A DNA stretch of 64,000 nucleotides, taken from NCBI GenBank assembly GCA_965248545.1, contig OZ252110.1, positions 4,134,447-4,198,446 of the forward strand, in the 5' to 3' direction. A program made the position numbers and the translations under genes. This DNA comes from Alteromonas_E sp965248545. Its GTDB lineage: Bacteria; Pseudomonadota; Gammaproteobacteria; Enterobacterales; Alteromonadaceae. Shown piece by piece: positions 1 to 9,020 of this stretch; the first letter of the stretch is position 1, and each line of letters starts with the position of its first letter. The notes below the pieces were generated by a model. That model did not search any database, was not told where the DNA came from, and saw only the letters and a list, made by a program, of their open reading frames with translations.

Positions 1-567
<567 letters not shown>

Positions 568-611
568 TTATTTTCTCCTAACAAAGCGATGCGAACGTGT
601 TGCAGACGCAA

Positions 612-628
612 TTGTTACATTATAACAT
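612..628. promoter_or_regulatory. Putative Zur operator
   Basis: The 17-mer TTGTTACATTATAACAT matches the gammaproteobacterial Zur core ATGTTATAnTATAACAT at 14 of 16 specified positions and is nearly palindromic. It lies between the divergent zrgA (ATG at 567) and the nuclease-phosphatase gene (ATG at 710). It could repress either or both under zinc-replete conditions. Match to the consensus is from memory; binding is inferred. Confidence 0.7.
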
Positions 629-709
629 TACCGTTTGGATGTATATTCATTATTTTGTTGCTAACGTTACGCCTCGATTCAACAAAATAACTACAATGAC
701 GGTAACTTA

Positions 710-2353
710 ATGAATTTTAATCGTAAAGTTCGTGCTTGCTTGGCAGGCTCAATGACGCTCCTGGTCGGCGCTTGTGGTGCCACAACTCCAGCAACCAGCG
801 CAACAGTCGCGGTAGCAGCTCCCGCGGTATCCCCAGCAGCTGTATCGCCTTTAACCTTCGCAACCTGGAATATTGAGCATCTTGCTGCGTCAACAGAAAA
901 TGGCTGTAAGCCGCGAACAGCGGCCGAAATCGAAGCATTGCAAGCTTACGCGCGAACCCTAGATGCCGATGTGATTGGACTACAAGAAGTCGATTCTATT
1001 GAAGCCATTGCGCTCATTTTTCCTGAATCAGAGTGGCAGCTTTTCTTATCCGATCGCCCAGACAGTGAACCATATACGTGCCGACAAAATGGTCTGACAT
1101 CAACTCAGCAAAAAGTCGGTTACGCCGTTCGCAAAGGTCTTGAAGTTACACGTGTAGAATCGTTAACGTCTTTTGGACTCGACTCCAGAGGCCTGCGTTA
1201 TGGCTTGGAAATCGACATTAACTCTGACTTCGGGGCAATCAGCGCTTTGAATCTACACATGAAAAGTGGTTGTTTCGTCGATAATTTCAGCAGAGCAGAT
1301 TCTGATGCTTGTGTAACATTCTCTCGTCAAGCGCCCATCTTAGATGCATGGATTGAAGAAAAAGAATCTGATGGTAAACCATACCTTGTAATGGGGGATT
1401 TCAACCACCGACTCTCGGCGCCCTATAACCATCTAACCAGATTACTAACAACCAATTCCGATGGTAGCGATTCAACCCTGAATATCGCAACCCGAGACAT
1501 CATTGGCTGCCACCCCTATTACCCTGCACCAATCGATCATATTTTGGTCGGTAATATGGCCAATCCTGCAGTTGAGCAACGGGTTAAAGTGCATGCTTTT
1601 GACGATATGACGGTCGACAACATGCTCAGCGACCATTGCGCAATCTCATTGACGCTAGACAAGCAGTCGTTAGCGCTTTCAAATGCAGTAAAATGGCAAA
1701 CACAAAGCAAGGAGTATCAGTTCCTGACCACGGACGCTTACCAACGCGCAGCGCAGACGCTCGCCCAAGCCGCTTTACCTTCTGATGCCTGGGTTGTGGT
1801 AATGGATGTGGATGAAACCGTGCTCGACAATAGCGAATATCAAGTTCGCCTGAATCAGACCAGTACCACATATTCGCCAGCAACGTGGAACGCGTGGGTC
1901 GCTGAGCAGCAAGCTGGTTTGGTTCCTGGTGTCGCGTCGTTTATGCAGTCAGTGGTAAAGCTCGGCGGGAAATTTGCCCTGGTGACCAATCGAGATCGGG
2001 TTTTGGATTCACACACTTGGCAAAACATGCAGGCGCTAGGCTTACCAATAACAGAGGGTAACACCTGCCTAATTGGGCGTGACAGCCAAGATAAAGACGC
2101 CATAAATAAAACCACAATATTGAATGATAAGGATTTACGGCGCATACAAATAACAGCTGGCGAGGCGAGCTGCTATCGACCTGATGGTGACCGCCATTCA
2201 GACTTCCCTAGCGCTAACATTGTGATGCAAATTGGCGATAACATCGAGGACTTTACGGGTATTACGCAGGAAGATGCAGACGTCGAGGCCATCATTGAAG
2301 CCAGCCGGGGTTTCTATGTTTTATTACCAAACCCAATGTATGGGTCTTGGTAG
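710..2353 (+). CDS. Lipoprotein fusing an endonuclease/exonuclease/phosphatase domain to an e(P4)-like HAD acid phosphatase
   Basis: 547 residues. A lipoprotein signal ends in the lipobox LVGAC (Cys22), so the protein is probably anchored outside the cytoplasm. Residues about 48-320 form an endonuclease/exonuclease/phosphatase (DNase I-like) domain: TWNIEH (Asn54, Glu56), LQEVD (Glu93), GDFNH (Asp230, Asn232) and SDH (Asp308, His309). Residues about 360-547 form a class B / lipoprotein e(P4) HAD phosphatase: DVDETVLDN (nucleophile Asp366, acid Asp368), LVTNRD, and IGDNIEDF. The likely role is to hydrolyse extracellular nucleic acid (or another phosphodiester) and then dephosphorylate the released nucleotides. 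The DUF1826 gene follows 22 bp downstream in the same direction. The RBS is weak. Domain calls are firm; coupled activity is inferred. Confidence 0.85.
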   Translation: MNFNRKVRACLAGSMTLLVGACGATTPATSATVAVAAPAVSPAAVSPLTFATWNIEHLAASTENGCKPRTAAEIEALQAYARTLDADVIGLQEVDSIEAIALIFPESEWQLFLSDRPDSEPYTCRQNGLTSTQQKVGYAVRKGLEVTRVESLTSFGLDSRGLRYGLEIDINSDFGAISALNLHMKSGCFVDNFSRADSDACVTFSRQAPILDAWIEEKESDGKPYLVMGDFNHRLSAPYNHLTRLLTTNSDGSDSTLNIATRDIIGCHPYYPAPIDHILVGNMANPAVEQRVKVHAFDDMTVDNMLSDHCAISLTLDKQSLALSNAVKWQTQSKEYQFLTTDAYQRAAQTLAQAALPSDAWVVVMDVDETVLDNSEYQVRLNQTSTTYSPATWNAWVAEQQAGLVPGVASFMQSVVKLGGKFALVTNRDRVLDSHTWQNMQALGLPITEGNTCLIGRDSQDKDAINKTTILNDKDLRRIQITAGEASCYRPDGDRHSDFPSANIVMQIGDNIEDFTGITQEDADVEAIIEASRGFYVLLPNPMYGSW

Positions 2354-2375
2354 AAGCTGTTAGCGAGGAAAAACA

Positions 2376-3026
2376 TTGGCAGCGGAACGTAAATTCGACT
2401 TATCAATATCACACCATCTCGGACGGGATCCCATTAGCTTGTCCGAGATCTTCGCTGCAGAGAAGAGCGTAGCGGTATGGCAACGCGATTCAATTGCCGA
2501 ACTATCTGAGTATTTTGAGCTCGTCTCAAATAGTCTTAAAGTCGGTTTGAGAGACGTCTACTCCATTGAAAACTTGCGACAACATTTGGCCGAACGTCTG
2601 CCTGATGCCGCCGGCAAGCAGCAAGCCATTGACGATATCCATATGCTAGCGGACATGCTGACCTGTCTATTTGATTGCCAGCAAGTTGGTTTGCGACTCG
2701 TTACCTTAACCAGCGCAATGTGCCCGCGTTTTCACGTGGATCACATCCCGGTTAGGTTAGTATGCACATACGTTGGTGCCGGCACTGAATGGGTGCCGAA
2801 TCACACATTACGAACGCTAACATCAGATGCCAGTGAAGTTAAGCTCTCCGCAGAACTGGTTGAACAAGCGCAAAAGAGCACTGCAATCCAACAGCTACGC
2901 TCGTTTGACGTCGCCTTACTCAAAGGCTCAGCTTGGTCAAACAGCATCGGCAACGCGGCTATTCATCGCTCATGCGGCGTTAATCATAACGCCACTAGAG
3001 TGTTATTGACGCTCGATCCGATGTAA
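2376..3026 (+). CDS. DUF1826 family protein
   Basis: 216 residues, soluble, no signal peptide. The start is a TTG preceded by AGCGAGG at good spacing. It follows the nuclease-phosphatase gene by 22 bp and is probably co-transcribed. The DUF1826 signature is CPRFHVDHIPVR (116-127), GAGTEW (134-139) and a C-terminal IHRSCG (196-201). His120-x-Asp122, His197 and Arg208 recall the HxD...H...R facial triad of Fe(II)/2-oxoglutarate oxygenases such as PiuC elsewhere in this window. That comparison is mine, not an established assignment. DUF1826 genes tend, as I recall, to occur near zinc-homeostasis genes, which fits the Zur box upstream. Biochemical function is unknown. Confidence 0.8.
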   Translation: MAAERKFDLSISHHLGRDPISLSEIFAAEKSVAVWQRDSIAELSEYFELVSNSLKVGLRDVYSIENLRQHLAERLPDAAGKQQAIDDIHMLADMLTCLFDCQQVGLRLVTLTSAMCPRFHVDHIPVRLVCTYVGAGTEWVPNHTLRTLTSDASEVKLSAELVEQAQKSTAIQQLRSFDVALLKGSAWSNSIGNAAIHRSCGVNHNATRVLLTLDPM

Positions 3027-3104
3027 TCACTTCACTGCACAAACATAAATGATATAGTTCCCCGCGAAATTGGAAATAACTCTAACAATTGGAATAAACA
3101 AACG

Positions 3105-5267
3105 ATGAAAAACAAATCCAACGCTATAGCGATGGGCGTTGCTTTAGCTCTTTTAACAGGGACAGCATTCGCAAAAGAAGGAATGTTTACGCCTGAGCAA
3201 CTGCCACTAATCAAAGAAGAACTCAAAAAAACAGGACTGGAGATTTCGCCCGATGAGTTAACTGACCTCACGGGTTTCCCAATGGGAGCAGTAGTCTCTC
3301 TCGGTGGCTGTTCTGCTTCTTTCGTGTCTCCACAGGGGTTAGTGGTAACCAATCACCACTGTGCCAGAGGCTCGGTTCAGTTCAACAGTACTGCGGAAAA
3401 CAATTATCTTGAGAATGGTTTCTTAGCAAAGAATACCACCGAGGAATTGCCGGCTGCGCCCGGATCGCGTGTGTATGTCACTGAGGATTTCAGCGATGTT
3501 ACTGAAGCTGTGTTAGGCGGATTGTCAGATGACCTGGTTGGCAAAGCGCGTTTCGACGAAATCACCAATCGCCGTAAAAGTTTGATTGCAGAATGTGAAC
3601 AAGAAGACGGCTACCGCTGCTCTGTAAGCTCGTTCTTCAATGGCAAAGAATATAAACTCATTAAACAGCTTGAAATAAAAGATGTGCGAATTGCCTATGC
3701 GCCAGCGGATGCAATTGGTAAATACGGTGGCGATATCGACAACTGGATGTGGCCGAGACACACTGGAGACTTTGCCTTCTATCGCGCTTACGTTGGTCCC
3801 GATGGCAAGCCAGCCGAATTTAGCGAACAAAATGTTCCCTACACACCGAAACACTTCCTCAAAGTATCAGCCAAGAGCGTTGACGACGGTGATTTCGTAA
3901 TGGTCGCCGGCTATCCGGGTAGCACTAACCGCTATGCCCTACTCTCGCGCGTTGAATATGTGTTTGATTGGCTCTATCCAATGTATATCGAGCTTGTCAC
4001 GGACTGGATTAAAGTGATTGAAGACACCGCACCTGAAGGCAGTGATGCCCGAGTAAAATACGAATCTTCTTTAGCTGGTCTCAATAACTTTTTGAAAAAC
4101 ACTAAGGGACAAATCGAAGGGGCAAAACGAGTTGGCTTGGTTGAGCGTCGTGCTACACGAGAAAAAGCGTTAAACGATTGGTTAGCTAACTCTGAGAATG
4201 GAGCTCAATATGCAGCTTCAATTCAAGAGTTGAATCAGATCGCCGTGGAAAAAGCACAAGCCGATAAGCAGGACTTTTGGTACAGCTTTGCCACACGCCC
4301 CGCGCTTTTGGGCGTTGCGGAACGTTTGTATCGTCTATCCATTGAGCGTGAAAAACCCGACATGGAACGCGAGCAAGGCTATCAAGAGCGTGACCTTGTG
4401 CGCTTTGAAGAAAGCTTACAACGCATTGATCGCCGTTTTGATTCAGAAGTTGATAAAGCACTTTGGGCAATGTATCTGACAAGCTACCTTGCGGAGCCTG
4501 AGCAGAACCACGTTGCAGTGCTAGACAATGCCTTAAAACTAGATAGCAGCAAGCCTCTTGAGCCTCAGCTAGCGAGCTTTTATGACAACACGACGTTGAC
4601 TAATTTAGATACTCGCCTAGCACTAATGAAGGCGACCAAAGCTGAGTTGGAAGCAAGCGAAGATCCGTTCATCAAACTTGCCGTAGCCTTGTTTGAAGAC
4701 CGTATGACGCGTGAAAACGAAGCCAAAGAGCGTGAAGGTAAACTAGCAGCATTACAGCCGGACTATATGCAAGCCATTATCAGCTGGCAAGAAAGTCAAG
4801 GTCAGGTAGTGTATCCAGACGCCAATAGTTCGCTGCGTATTACTTACGGTAATGTCATGGGTGGTTCGCCGAAAGATGGTTTGATCTATGAACCTTTCAC
4901 TCGCTTGGAGGGGATCACAGAGAAAGATACGGGTGAAGAGCCTTTCAACTCACCTCAATCACAACTCGATCTGATCAACGCGAAGCAGTACGGCCCATAT
5001 AAACTGGATTCAATCAACAGCGTTCCCGTCAACTACTTATCTGATTTGGATGTTACGGGCGGTAATTCTGGCTCAGCGACGCTGAATGCTAACGCAGAAC
5101 TAGTCGGCTTGTTGTTTGACGGTACATTTGAAAGTGTAAATTCAGATTGGGATTTTGACCCGAAAACGACGCGCAGTATTCATGTCGATAGCCGTTACAT
5201 GTTGTGGGTAATGGAATACGTTGACGGCGCTCACAATCTCCTTGAAGAAATGACCATTGTAAAATAA
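3105..5267 (+). CDS. S46 family dipeptidyl-peptidase, DPP7-type
   Basis: 720 residues with a signal peptide (cleavage near TAFA-KEG). It is a secreted or periplasmic serine exopeptidase that removes dipeptides from oligopeptides. The trypsin-like triad is visible as His85 in TNHHC, Asp222 in PRHTGDF, and Ser655 in GGNSGSA. Residue 673 (FDG) is Gly, the DPP7 state; Arg at this position defines DPP11, which prefers Asp/Glu. A hydrophobic P1 preference is therefore expected. Length and numbering agree with Porphyromonas DPP7/DPP11. A moderate GGA ribosome site precedes the ATG and an intrinsic terminator follows. It is transcribed alone and probably works in peptide scavenging with the S9 enzyme at 23148. 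Confidence 0.93.
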   Translation: MKNKSNAIAMGVALALLTGTAFAKEGMFTPEQLPLIKEELKKTGLEISPDELTDLTGFPMGAVVSLGGCSASFVSPQGLVVTNHHCARGSVQFNSTAENNYLENGFLAKNTTEELPAAPGSRVYVTEDFSDVTEAVLGGLSDDLVGKARFDEITNRRKSLIAECEQEDGYRCSVSSFFNGKEYKLIKQLEIKDVRIAYAPADAIGKYGGDIDNWMWPRHTGDFAFYRAYVGPDGKPAEFSEQNVPYTPKHFLKVSAKSVDDGDFVMVAGYPGSTNRYALLSRVEYVFDWLYPMYIELVTDWIKVIEDTAPEGSDARVKYESSLAGLNNFLKNTKGQIEGAKRVGLVERRATREKALNDWLANSENGAQYAASIQELNQIAVEKAQADKQDFWYSFATRPALLGVAERLYRLSIEREKPDMEREQGYQERDLVRFEESLQRIDRRFDSEVDKALWAMYLTSYLAEPEQNHVAVLDNALKLDSSKPLEPQLASFYDNTTLTNLDTRLALMKATKAELEASEDPFIKLAVALFEDRMTRENEAKEREGKLAALQPDYMQAIISWQESQGQVVYPDANSSLRITYGNVMGGSPKDGLIYEPFTRLEGITEKDTGEEPFNSPQSQLDLINAKQYGPYKLDSINSVPVNYLSDLDVTGGNSGSATLNANAELVGLLFDGTFESVNSDWDFDPKTTRSIHVDSRYMLWVMEYVDGAHNLLEEMTIVK

Positions 5268-5281
5268 GTAAAATGTTTTCA

Positions 5282-5310
5282 GGGGCCCCAATGGCCCCTA
5301 CTTTTATTCT
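5282..5310 (+). terminator. Rho-independent terminator after the S46 peptidase
   Basis: GGGGCC (5282-5287) pairs with GGCCCC (5293-5298) across a short loop and is followed by a T-rich run. It lies 14 bp after the peptidase stop codon. Confidence 0.8.
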
Positions 5311-5501
5311 TTCCCCATTCACCACATTCAGTCACACGTTTTCCTAACGTTTCGCCTCCTCTAGCCAATCTCAAGCCCCATCCGAAATGTATAGCATCGA
5401 CCACGGTGCAAATGGCGCATTTAAAGTGACGAATGAAATTGAACCGCTCCGGGATTTAATTTAACGTATTCAGCTGGTTTTTAAGGTATTGAGCGTTGTT
5501 G

Positions 5502-6293
5502 ATGAGAGTCTTGTTGTTACTGATGGGGCTATCCATGCTTTCGGCGTGTGGTGGCGGAAGCGATAATCAAACAACTATGGTCGATTCCCCCATTGCGCCA
5601 CCGCCTGCCTCTCCAGCCCAACCTGCGCCGGAAGATGACCTAACCTATCGCATATTATTCATCGGCAATAGCCATACCGCGGCGCATCAAATGCCACAGA
5701 TGGTCGAAGCCCTCATCAACCGACATTTGCCTGACCAAAAAGGCCGCGCTGAGCGTGTGCCCCATTATCGCTTCCTAGCTGATCATGCAGTTGCTCAACA
5801 AACGCTTGCACAACTCAATTCAGCACAATGGAGCCATGTCGTATTACAGGCCCAAAAATACTCACAGAGTTTTTCACGCGAATACCCAATTGACGGTGCA
5901 TTAAGCTTGATTGATAAAAGCCAACAGCTCGGTGCTAGTGCAATTATGTTTCCCGAATGGGCGCAACGCTCGAACAGTGCAGAGACTGAATACATTCACA
6001 ATATTCACGTTGGCATTGCGCAGCAAAGCGATGCTTGCGTAGCGCCTGTTGGCTACGCTTGGGCTCGAGCATTGGAGTTGCGACCGGAATTGGAACTTCA
6101 CGCTGATGACGGCAATCATTCATCGCTCACAGGTAGTTATTTAACCGCATTGGTTATTTTTGAGACCTTAACAGGAGAGCCCGCTGATTTGCTACCTGCC
6201 ACTGACGTTGTCAACATTGACGCTGATCTTCAACGCTTTTTAGGCCAAGCAGCGACCTTCGCAATTGCGAATCACGCCCCATGTGACTATTGA
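5502..6293 (+). CDS. SGNH/GDSL-hydrolase-like lipoprotein
   Basis: About 263 residues from the ATG at 5502; two in-frame TTG codons just upstream are possible but less likely starts. A lipoprotein signal ends in LSACGGG, followed by a Pro-rich linker (APPPASPAQPAP), so it is probably outer-membrane or periplasm anchored. ILFIGNSHT carries the block-I-like nucleophile (Ser57), and DDGNHSS carries the Asp203-x-x-His206 pair typical of block V in SGNH esterases. The GNSH form is closer to the DUF4886-like branch than to classical GDSL. The substrate is unknown; it may act on acyl or acetyl esters of polysaccharide. It is monocistronic. A weak GC hairpin with A/T flanks lies at about 6305-6330. 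Confidence 0.7.
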   Translation: MRVLLLLMGLSMLSACGGGSDNQTTMVDSPIAPPPASPAQPAPEDDLTYRILFIGNSHTAAHQMPQMVEALINRHLPDQKGRAERVPHYRFLADHAVAQQTLAQLNSAQWSHVVLQAQKYSQSFSREYPIDGALSLIDKSQQLGASAIMFPEWAQRSNSAETEYIHNIHVGIAQQSDACVAPVGYAWARALELRPELELHADDGNHSSLTGSYLTALVIFETLTGEPADLLPATDVVNIDADLQRFLGQAATFAIANHAPCDY

Positions 6294-6421
6294 GCCTTCG
6301 TAAACGCAAAAAGGCAATTCCCCCTTTGCAAAAAACTTTTTCGTGTTTAAAACTTTTCCTACACGTCTCTCGACTTATACCTTGAACCCAGATGAAAACC
6401 ACCTAATAAGGAACAGTCGAT

Positions 6422-7024
6422 ATGACAAAATTGACCAACAGGGCTACCAAGGCTATCTCGAATTCACTTGCGATTGCCCTACTATTGGCTATCGGTAGCG
6501 GACTAACATTTGCACGAGCGTCTCATGACAATGACCGAGAAGAGTATCTTGTTGATGTAATCGCATCCGGTGATATCGCTCAAATCAAGGGGCTATTGGA
6601 CGGTGAATTAGACGTCAATCAGAATATAGAAGGTGACGGAACTCCGCTGATCATCGCCATTCACAACGGACATACAGAGCTGGTTGAATACTTGGTTACC
6701 GTCGGTGCTGACGTGAATTTAGAGAGCCTCCAAGACGGCAATCCACTGATAGCTGCAGCACTGAGTAATAACTTGGCATTAGTTGAGTATCTATATGAGC
6801 AAGGTGCCGCCATTGACGCCATCACCCAATATGATGAAACCGCTCTCATCAGCGCGTCTCGAGCAGGCCATTTTCAAATTGTTGAGTATCTGGTCAACAA
6901 TGGCGCCGATGTCAACCTAGCGGTACACGCCAATGTTCGTTATGGAAAGGAATTGCGCAGCCCGCTAAACGGTGCCAAAACCCAAAAAATCCGGGACTTC
7001 CTGCTCGCCAATGGCGCTGAATAA
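6422..7024 (+). CDS. Exported ankyrin-repeat protein
   Basis: 200 residues. An N-terminal hydrophobic signal (about residues 13-32, ending SGLTFARA) is followed by four ankyrin-type repeats between residues 45 and 190. Examples are TPLIIAIHNGHTELVEYLV and ALISASRAGHFQIVEYLV, with the NGADVN turn. A periplasmic protein-protein interaction role is likely; periplasmic ankyrins such as AnkB-type proteins are known partners of catalases and toxins. No obvious partner is adjacent. The stop is followed by a short gap and a converging gene. The RBS AAGGA precedes the ATG. Confidence 0.85.
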   Translation: MTKLTNRATKAISNSLAIALLLAIGSGLTFARASHDNDREEYLVDVIASGDIAQIKGLLDGELDVNQNIEGDGTPLIIAIHNGHTELVEYLVTVGADVNLESLQDGNPLIAAALSNNLALVEYLYEQGAAIDAITQYDETALISASRAGHFQIVEYLVNNGADVNLAVHANVRYGKELRSPLNGAKTQKIRDFLLANGAE

Positions 7025-7092
7025 TCTACGCATAAATTGCGTTGAAAGTTATCACGGTCAGGTAAAATCATTGCCGGCCGCTTTGAACACGC

Positions 7093-7821
7093 TTAATGAC
7101 CGGCAAAGCCCTTTTGATATTTTGCTCTGGCTTTGACGGTTTTAAATGCCTTAGACAATGCTTCCAGATCCGCTGGAGTTGACCGCTTGTTTGCCGCAAG
7201 ATAGACATCCACCGACAACTCCGGGATCTCATACGCAACTGCTAGCTGGTCGCAATCGTGTTGCCATTGTCTGGCCAGATCGCAGACTAAATAGCTGTCG
7301 ATAATGAACGAGTCAATTTTACCTTTATAGAGCAAGTCGAGGAGTTCTTTAAGTGAACTCCGCACAATTAAGCTGTCGTCAGTAAATCCGTTTGCGAGTA
7401 AAAATTTGTGGGTATAATCATCTCGCATCGCACCAATGATGTACTTTGCCGCCGACTCCACGCTATTGATACTGACTTTGGGGTTTTGTTTCAGGTGAAT
7501 GAAGCCGAGGTTAAAGCGTCCTAATTTACCAACCCAATAAAACAGCGATTCGCGCTCCGGGGTTCTAATTGTCGAGTAAAGCAACGTGTTTTTGCGTTTC
7601 AACGTTTGATCATAGGCTCTTGCCCACGGATATACTTCAAACTGGCCATTGATATCAGCAAGTGCTAAGACTTCTTTTACCAGCTCAGTCGTAACGCCTT
7701 GAACTTCGCCTTCAACAATAAACTGTAGCGGCGGAGCTTCTTCTGTTAGCACTGTCCATTGCCTAGCACCGACCGTTAGGCTCACAAATACGAGCAAGAA
7801 CGTAAAACCGAAACGCATCAC
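7093..7821 (-). CDS. Periplasmic solute-binding protein (SBP_bac_3-like), no transporter adjacent
   Basis: 242 residues with an N-terminal signal ending near VGARQ. The layout is that of small amino-acid-type binding proteins common in Alteromonadales and Vibrio: WTVLTEEAPPLQF, GVTTELVKEVL, YPWARAY and a TIRTPERE segment. It then has IDSFIIDSYL and ends in LSKAFKTVKA. No ABC permease or ATPase lies nearby, so it may be an orphan receptor feeding a signalling protein or a remote transporter. The two leading ATGs (MM) leave a one-codon start ambiguity. Confidence 0.75.
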   Translation of the reverse strand: MMRFGFTFLLVFVSLTVGARQWTVLTEEAPPLQFIVEGEVQGVTTELVKEVLALADINGQFEVYPWARAYDQTLKRKNTLLYSTIRTPERESLFYWVGKLGRFNLGFIHLKQNPKVSINSVESAAKYIIGAMRDDYTHKFLLANGFTDDSLIVRSSLKELLDLLYKGKIDSFIIDSYLVCDLARQWQHDCDQLAVAYEIPELSVDVYLAANKRSTPADLEALSKAFKTVKARAKYQKGFAGH

Positions 7822-8020
7822 GTGAAAACCACCACTAGGAAAAGATTAATTCGAGTATAGCGCCTGCGGTCCGAACAAATCCACTGATGTGCTGTGTAAG
7901 GGAAGTAAATCTGTCTTCGCAATTGACAGTGGCAATATTTGTCGGTTTAGTGTCATTTTGCCAAACTGGATTTTTCCTTACCATGCTTGAGTGTTTATTC
8001 CGCCAATGAGGATTTTAAAG

Positions 8021-9010
8021 ATGAATACCAAGTACAAGCGCTCGTTCACGCAGCTCGTCAGCTTACTTATAGCACTTTGGTTAAGTGCGCCAGCATTTGC
8101 TGACAAGCCGTTTAAAGTGGCCATATTAATGTTTGACGATGTACAAATTATCGATTTTGCCGCGCCTTACGAAGTGTTTGGGCAAGCGCGATTTGATGTT
8201 TTTACGGTGTCTAAAGACGGTAAACCGGTTACAACCGTGATGGGCCTGGATGTCACACCGACCCATAGCTTTGCAACAATGCCCGCAGCTGACGCTGTAT
8301 TAATACCCGGCGGTAATGTGCATGATATTATGGCAGACCAAGATGTTCAGGCTTGGCTAAAAGGTCAACAAAAACAGGTCCAGCACATGCTTTCCGTATG
8401 CACAGGCTCGCATATTTTAGCCGAGACAGGACTCCTGAACGGCATGGCTGCAACTACGTTTCATCGGGCTATTCCCGGCTTGATGCGCGATTATCCAGAG
8501 ATTTCAGTACAGCGTGAAAAGCGCTTTGTCGACAATGGGCAAATCATAACCTCAGCAGGTTTGTCATCTGGCATTGATGCTTCACTTCATCTGGTTAGAA
8601 AAGTCCTTGGCCTTGAGAGAGCAAAAACAATCGCGCTGCACATAGAGTATGATTGGGATCCTGATGGCGGTTTTGTCCGCGCGATATTGGCAGACAGAAT
8701 GATGCCTGACAATCGTTACAATTGGCCAAATGGTGTTAGTTTTCAGCGACTCAGCTCTCTTGGTGACCAACATCAATGGCAAACCCAATATGAAGTTACA
8801 ACGGACGTAAATATTGACGAAATTGTTGCGGTGTATAAAACAGCCATGACGTCACACAATGACTGGAAACTAAGTGAGCAAACAGTCTCGGACGTGTATG
8901 TTTGGCAAGGCAATGGCAAAAACCAAGACTGGCAGCACAGTCTCGCCATTGAACCGTCAGCCGATCCCTCGCGTTACACGTTAATCATTGACGTGCGAGC
9001 TTCTGAATAA
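8021..9010 (+). CDS. Exported DJ-1/PfpI family protein
   Basis: About 329 residues from the ATG at 8021, chosen because a GAGGA Shine-Dalgarno sits 8 bp upstream; in-frame GTG 7991 and ATG 8006 are alternatives. A signal peptide ends at APAFA-DKPF. Residues about 25-200 are a DJ-1/PfpI domain of the isonitrile-hydratase / AraC-ligand type: VCTGSHILAETGLL with the nucleophile-elbow Cys127, then TTFHRA and SAGLSSGIDASLH. The last 100 residues form an extra domain (VNIDEIVAVYKTAM) I do not recognise. The family is usually cytoplasmic, so the export signal is unusual. A GlxA-type regulator begins 10 bp downstream and shares the same domain. Confidence 0.8.
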   Translation: MNTKYKRSFTQLVSLLIALWLSAPAFADKPFKVAILMFDDVQIIDFAAPYEVFGQARFDVFTVSKDGKPVTTVMGLDVTPTHSFATMPAADAVLIPGGNVHDIMADQDVQAWLKGQQKQVQHMLSVCTGSHILAETGLLNGMAATTFHRAIPGLMRDYPEISVQREKRFVDNGQIITSAGLSSGIDASLHLVRKVLGLERAKTIALHIEYDWDPDGGFVRAILADRMMPDNRYNWPNGVSFQRLSSLGDQHQWQTQYEVTTDVNIDEIVAVYKTAMTSHNDWKLSEQTVSDVYVWQGNGKNQDWQHSLAIEPSADPSRYTLIIDVRASE

Positions 9011-9020
9011 GCGATACATC

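Noticed and set aside
5391..5465. A 25-codon open frame after the S46 peptidase
   Set aside because: Too short, no convincing ribosome site and no recognisable product; treated as intergenic.
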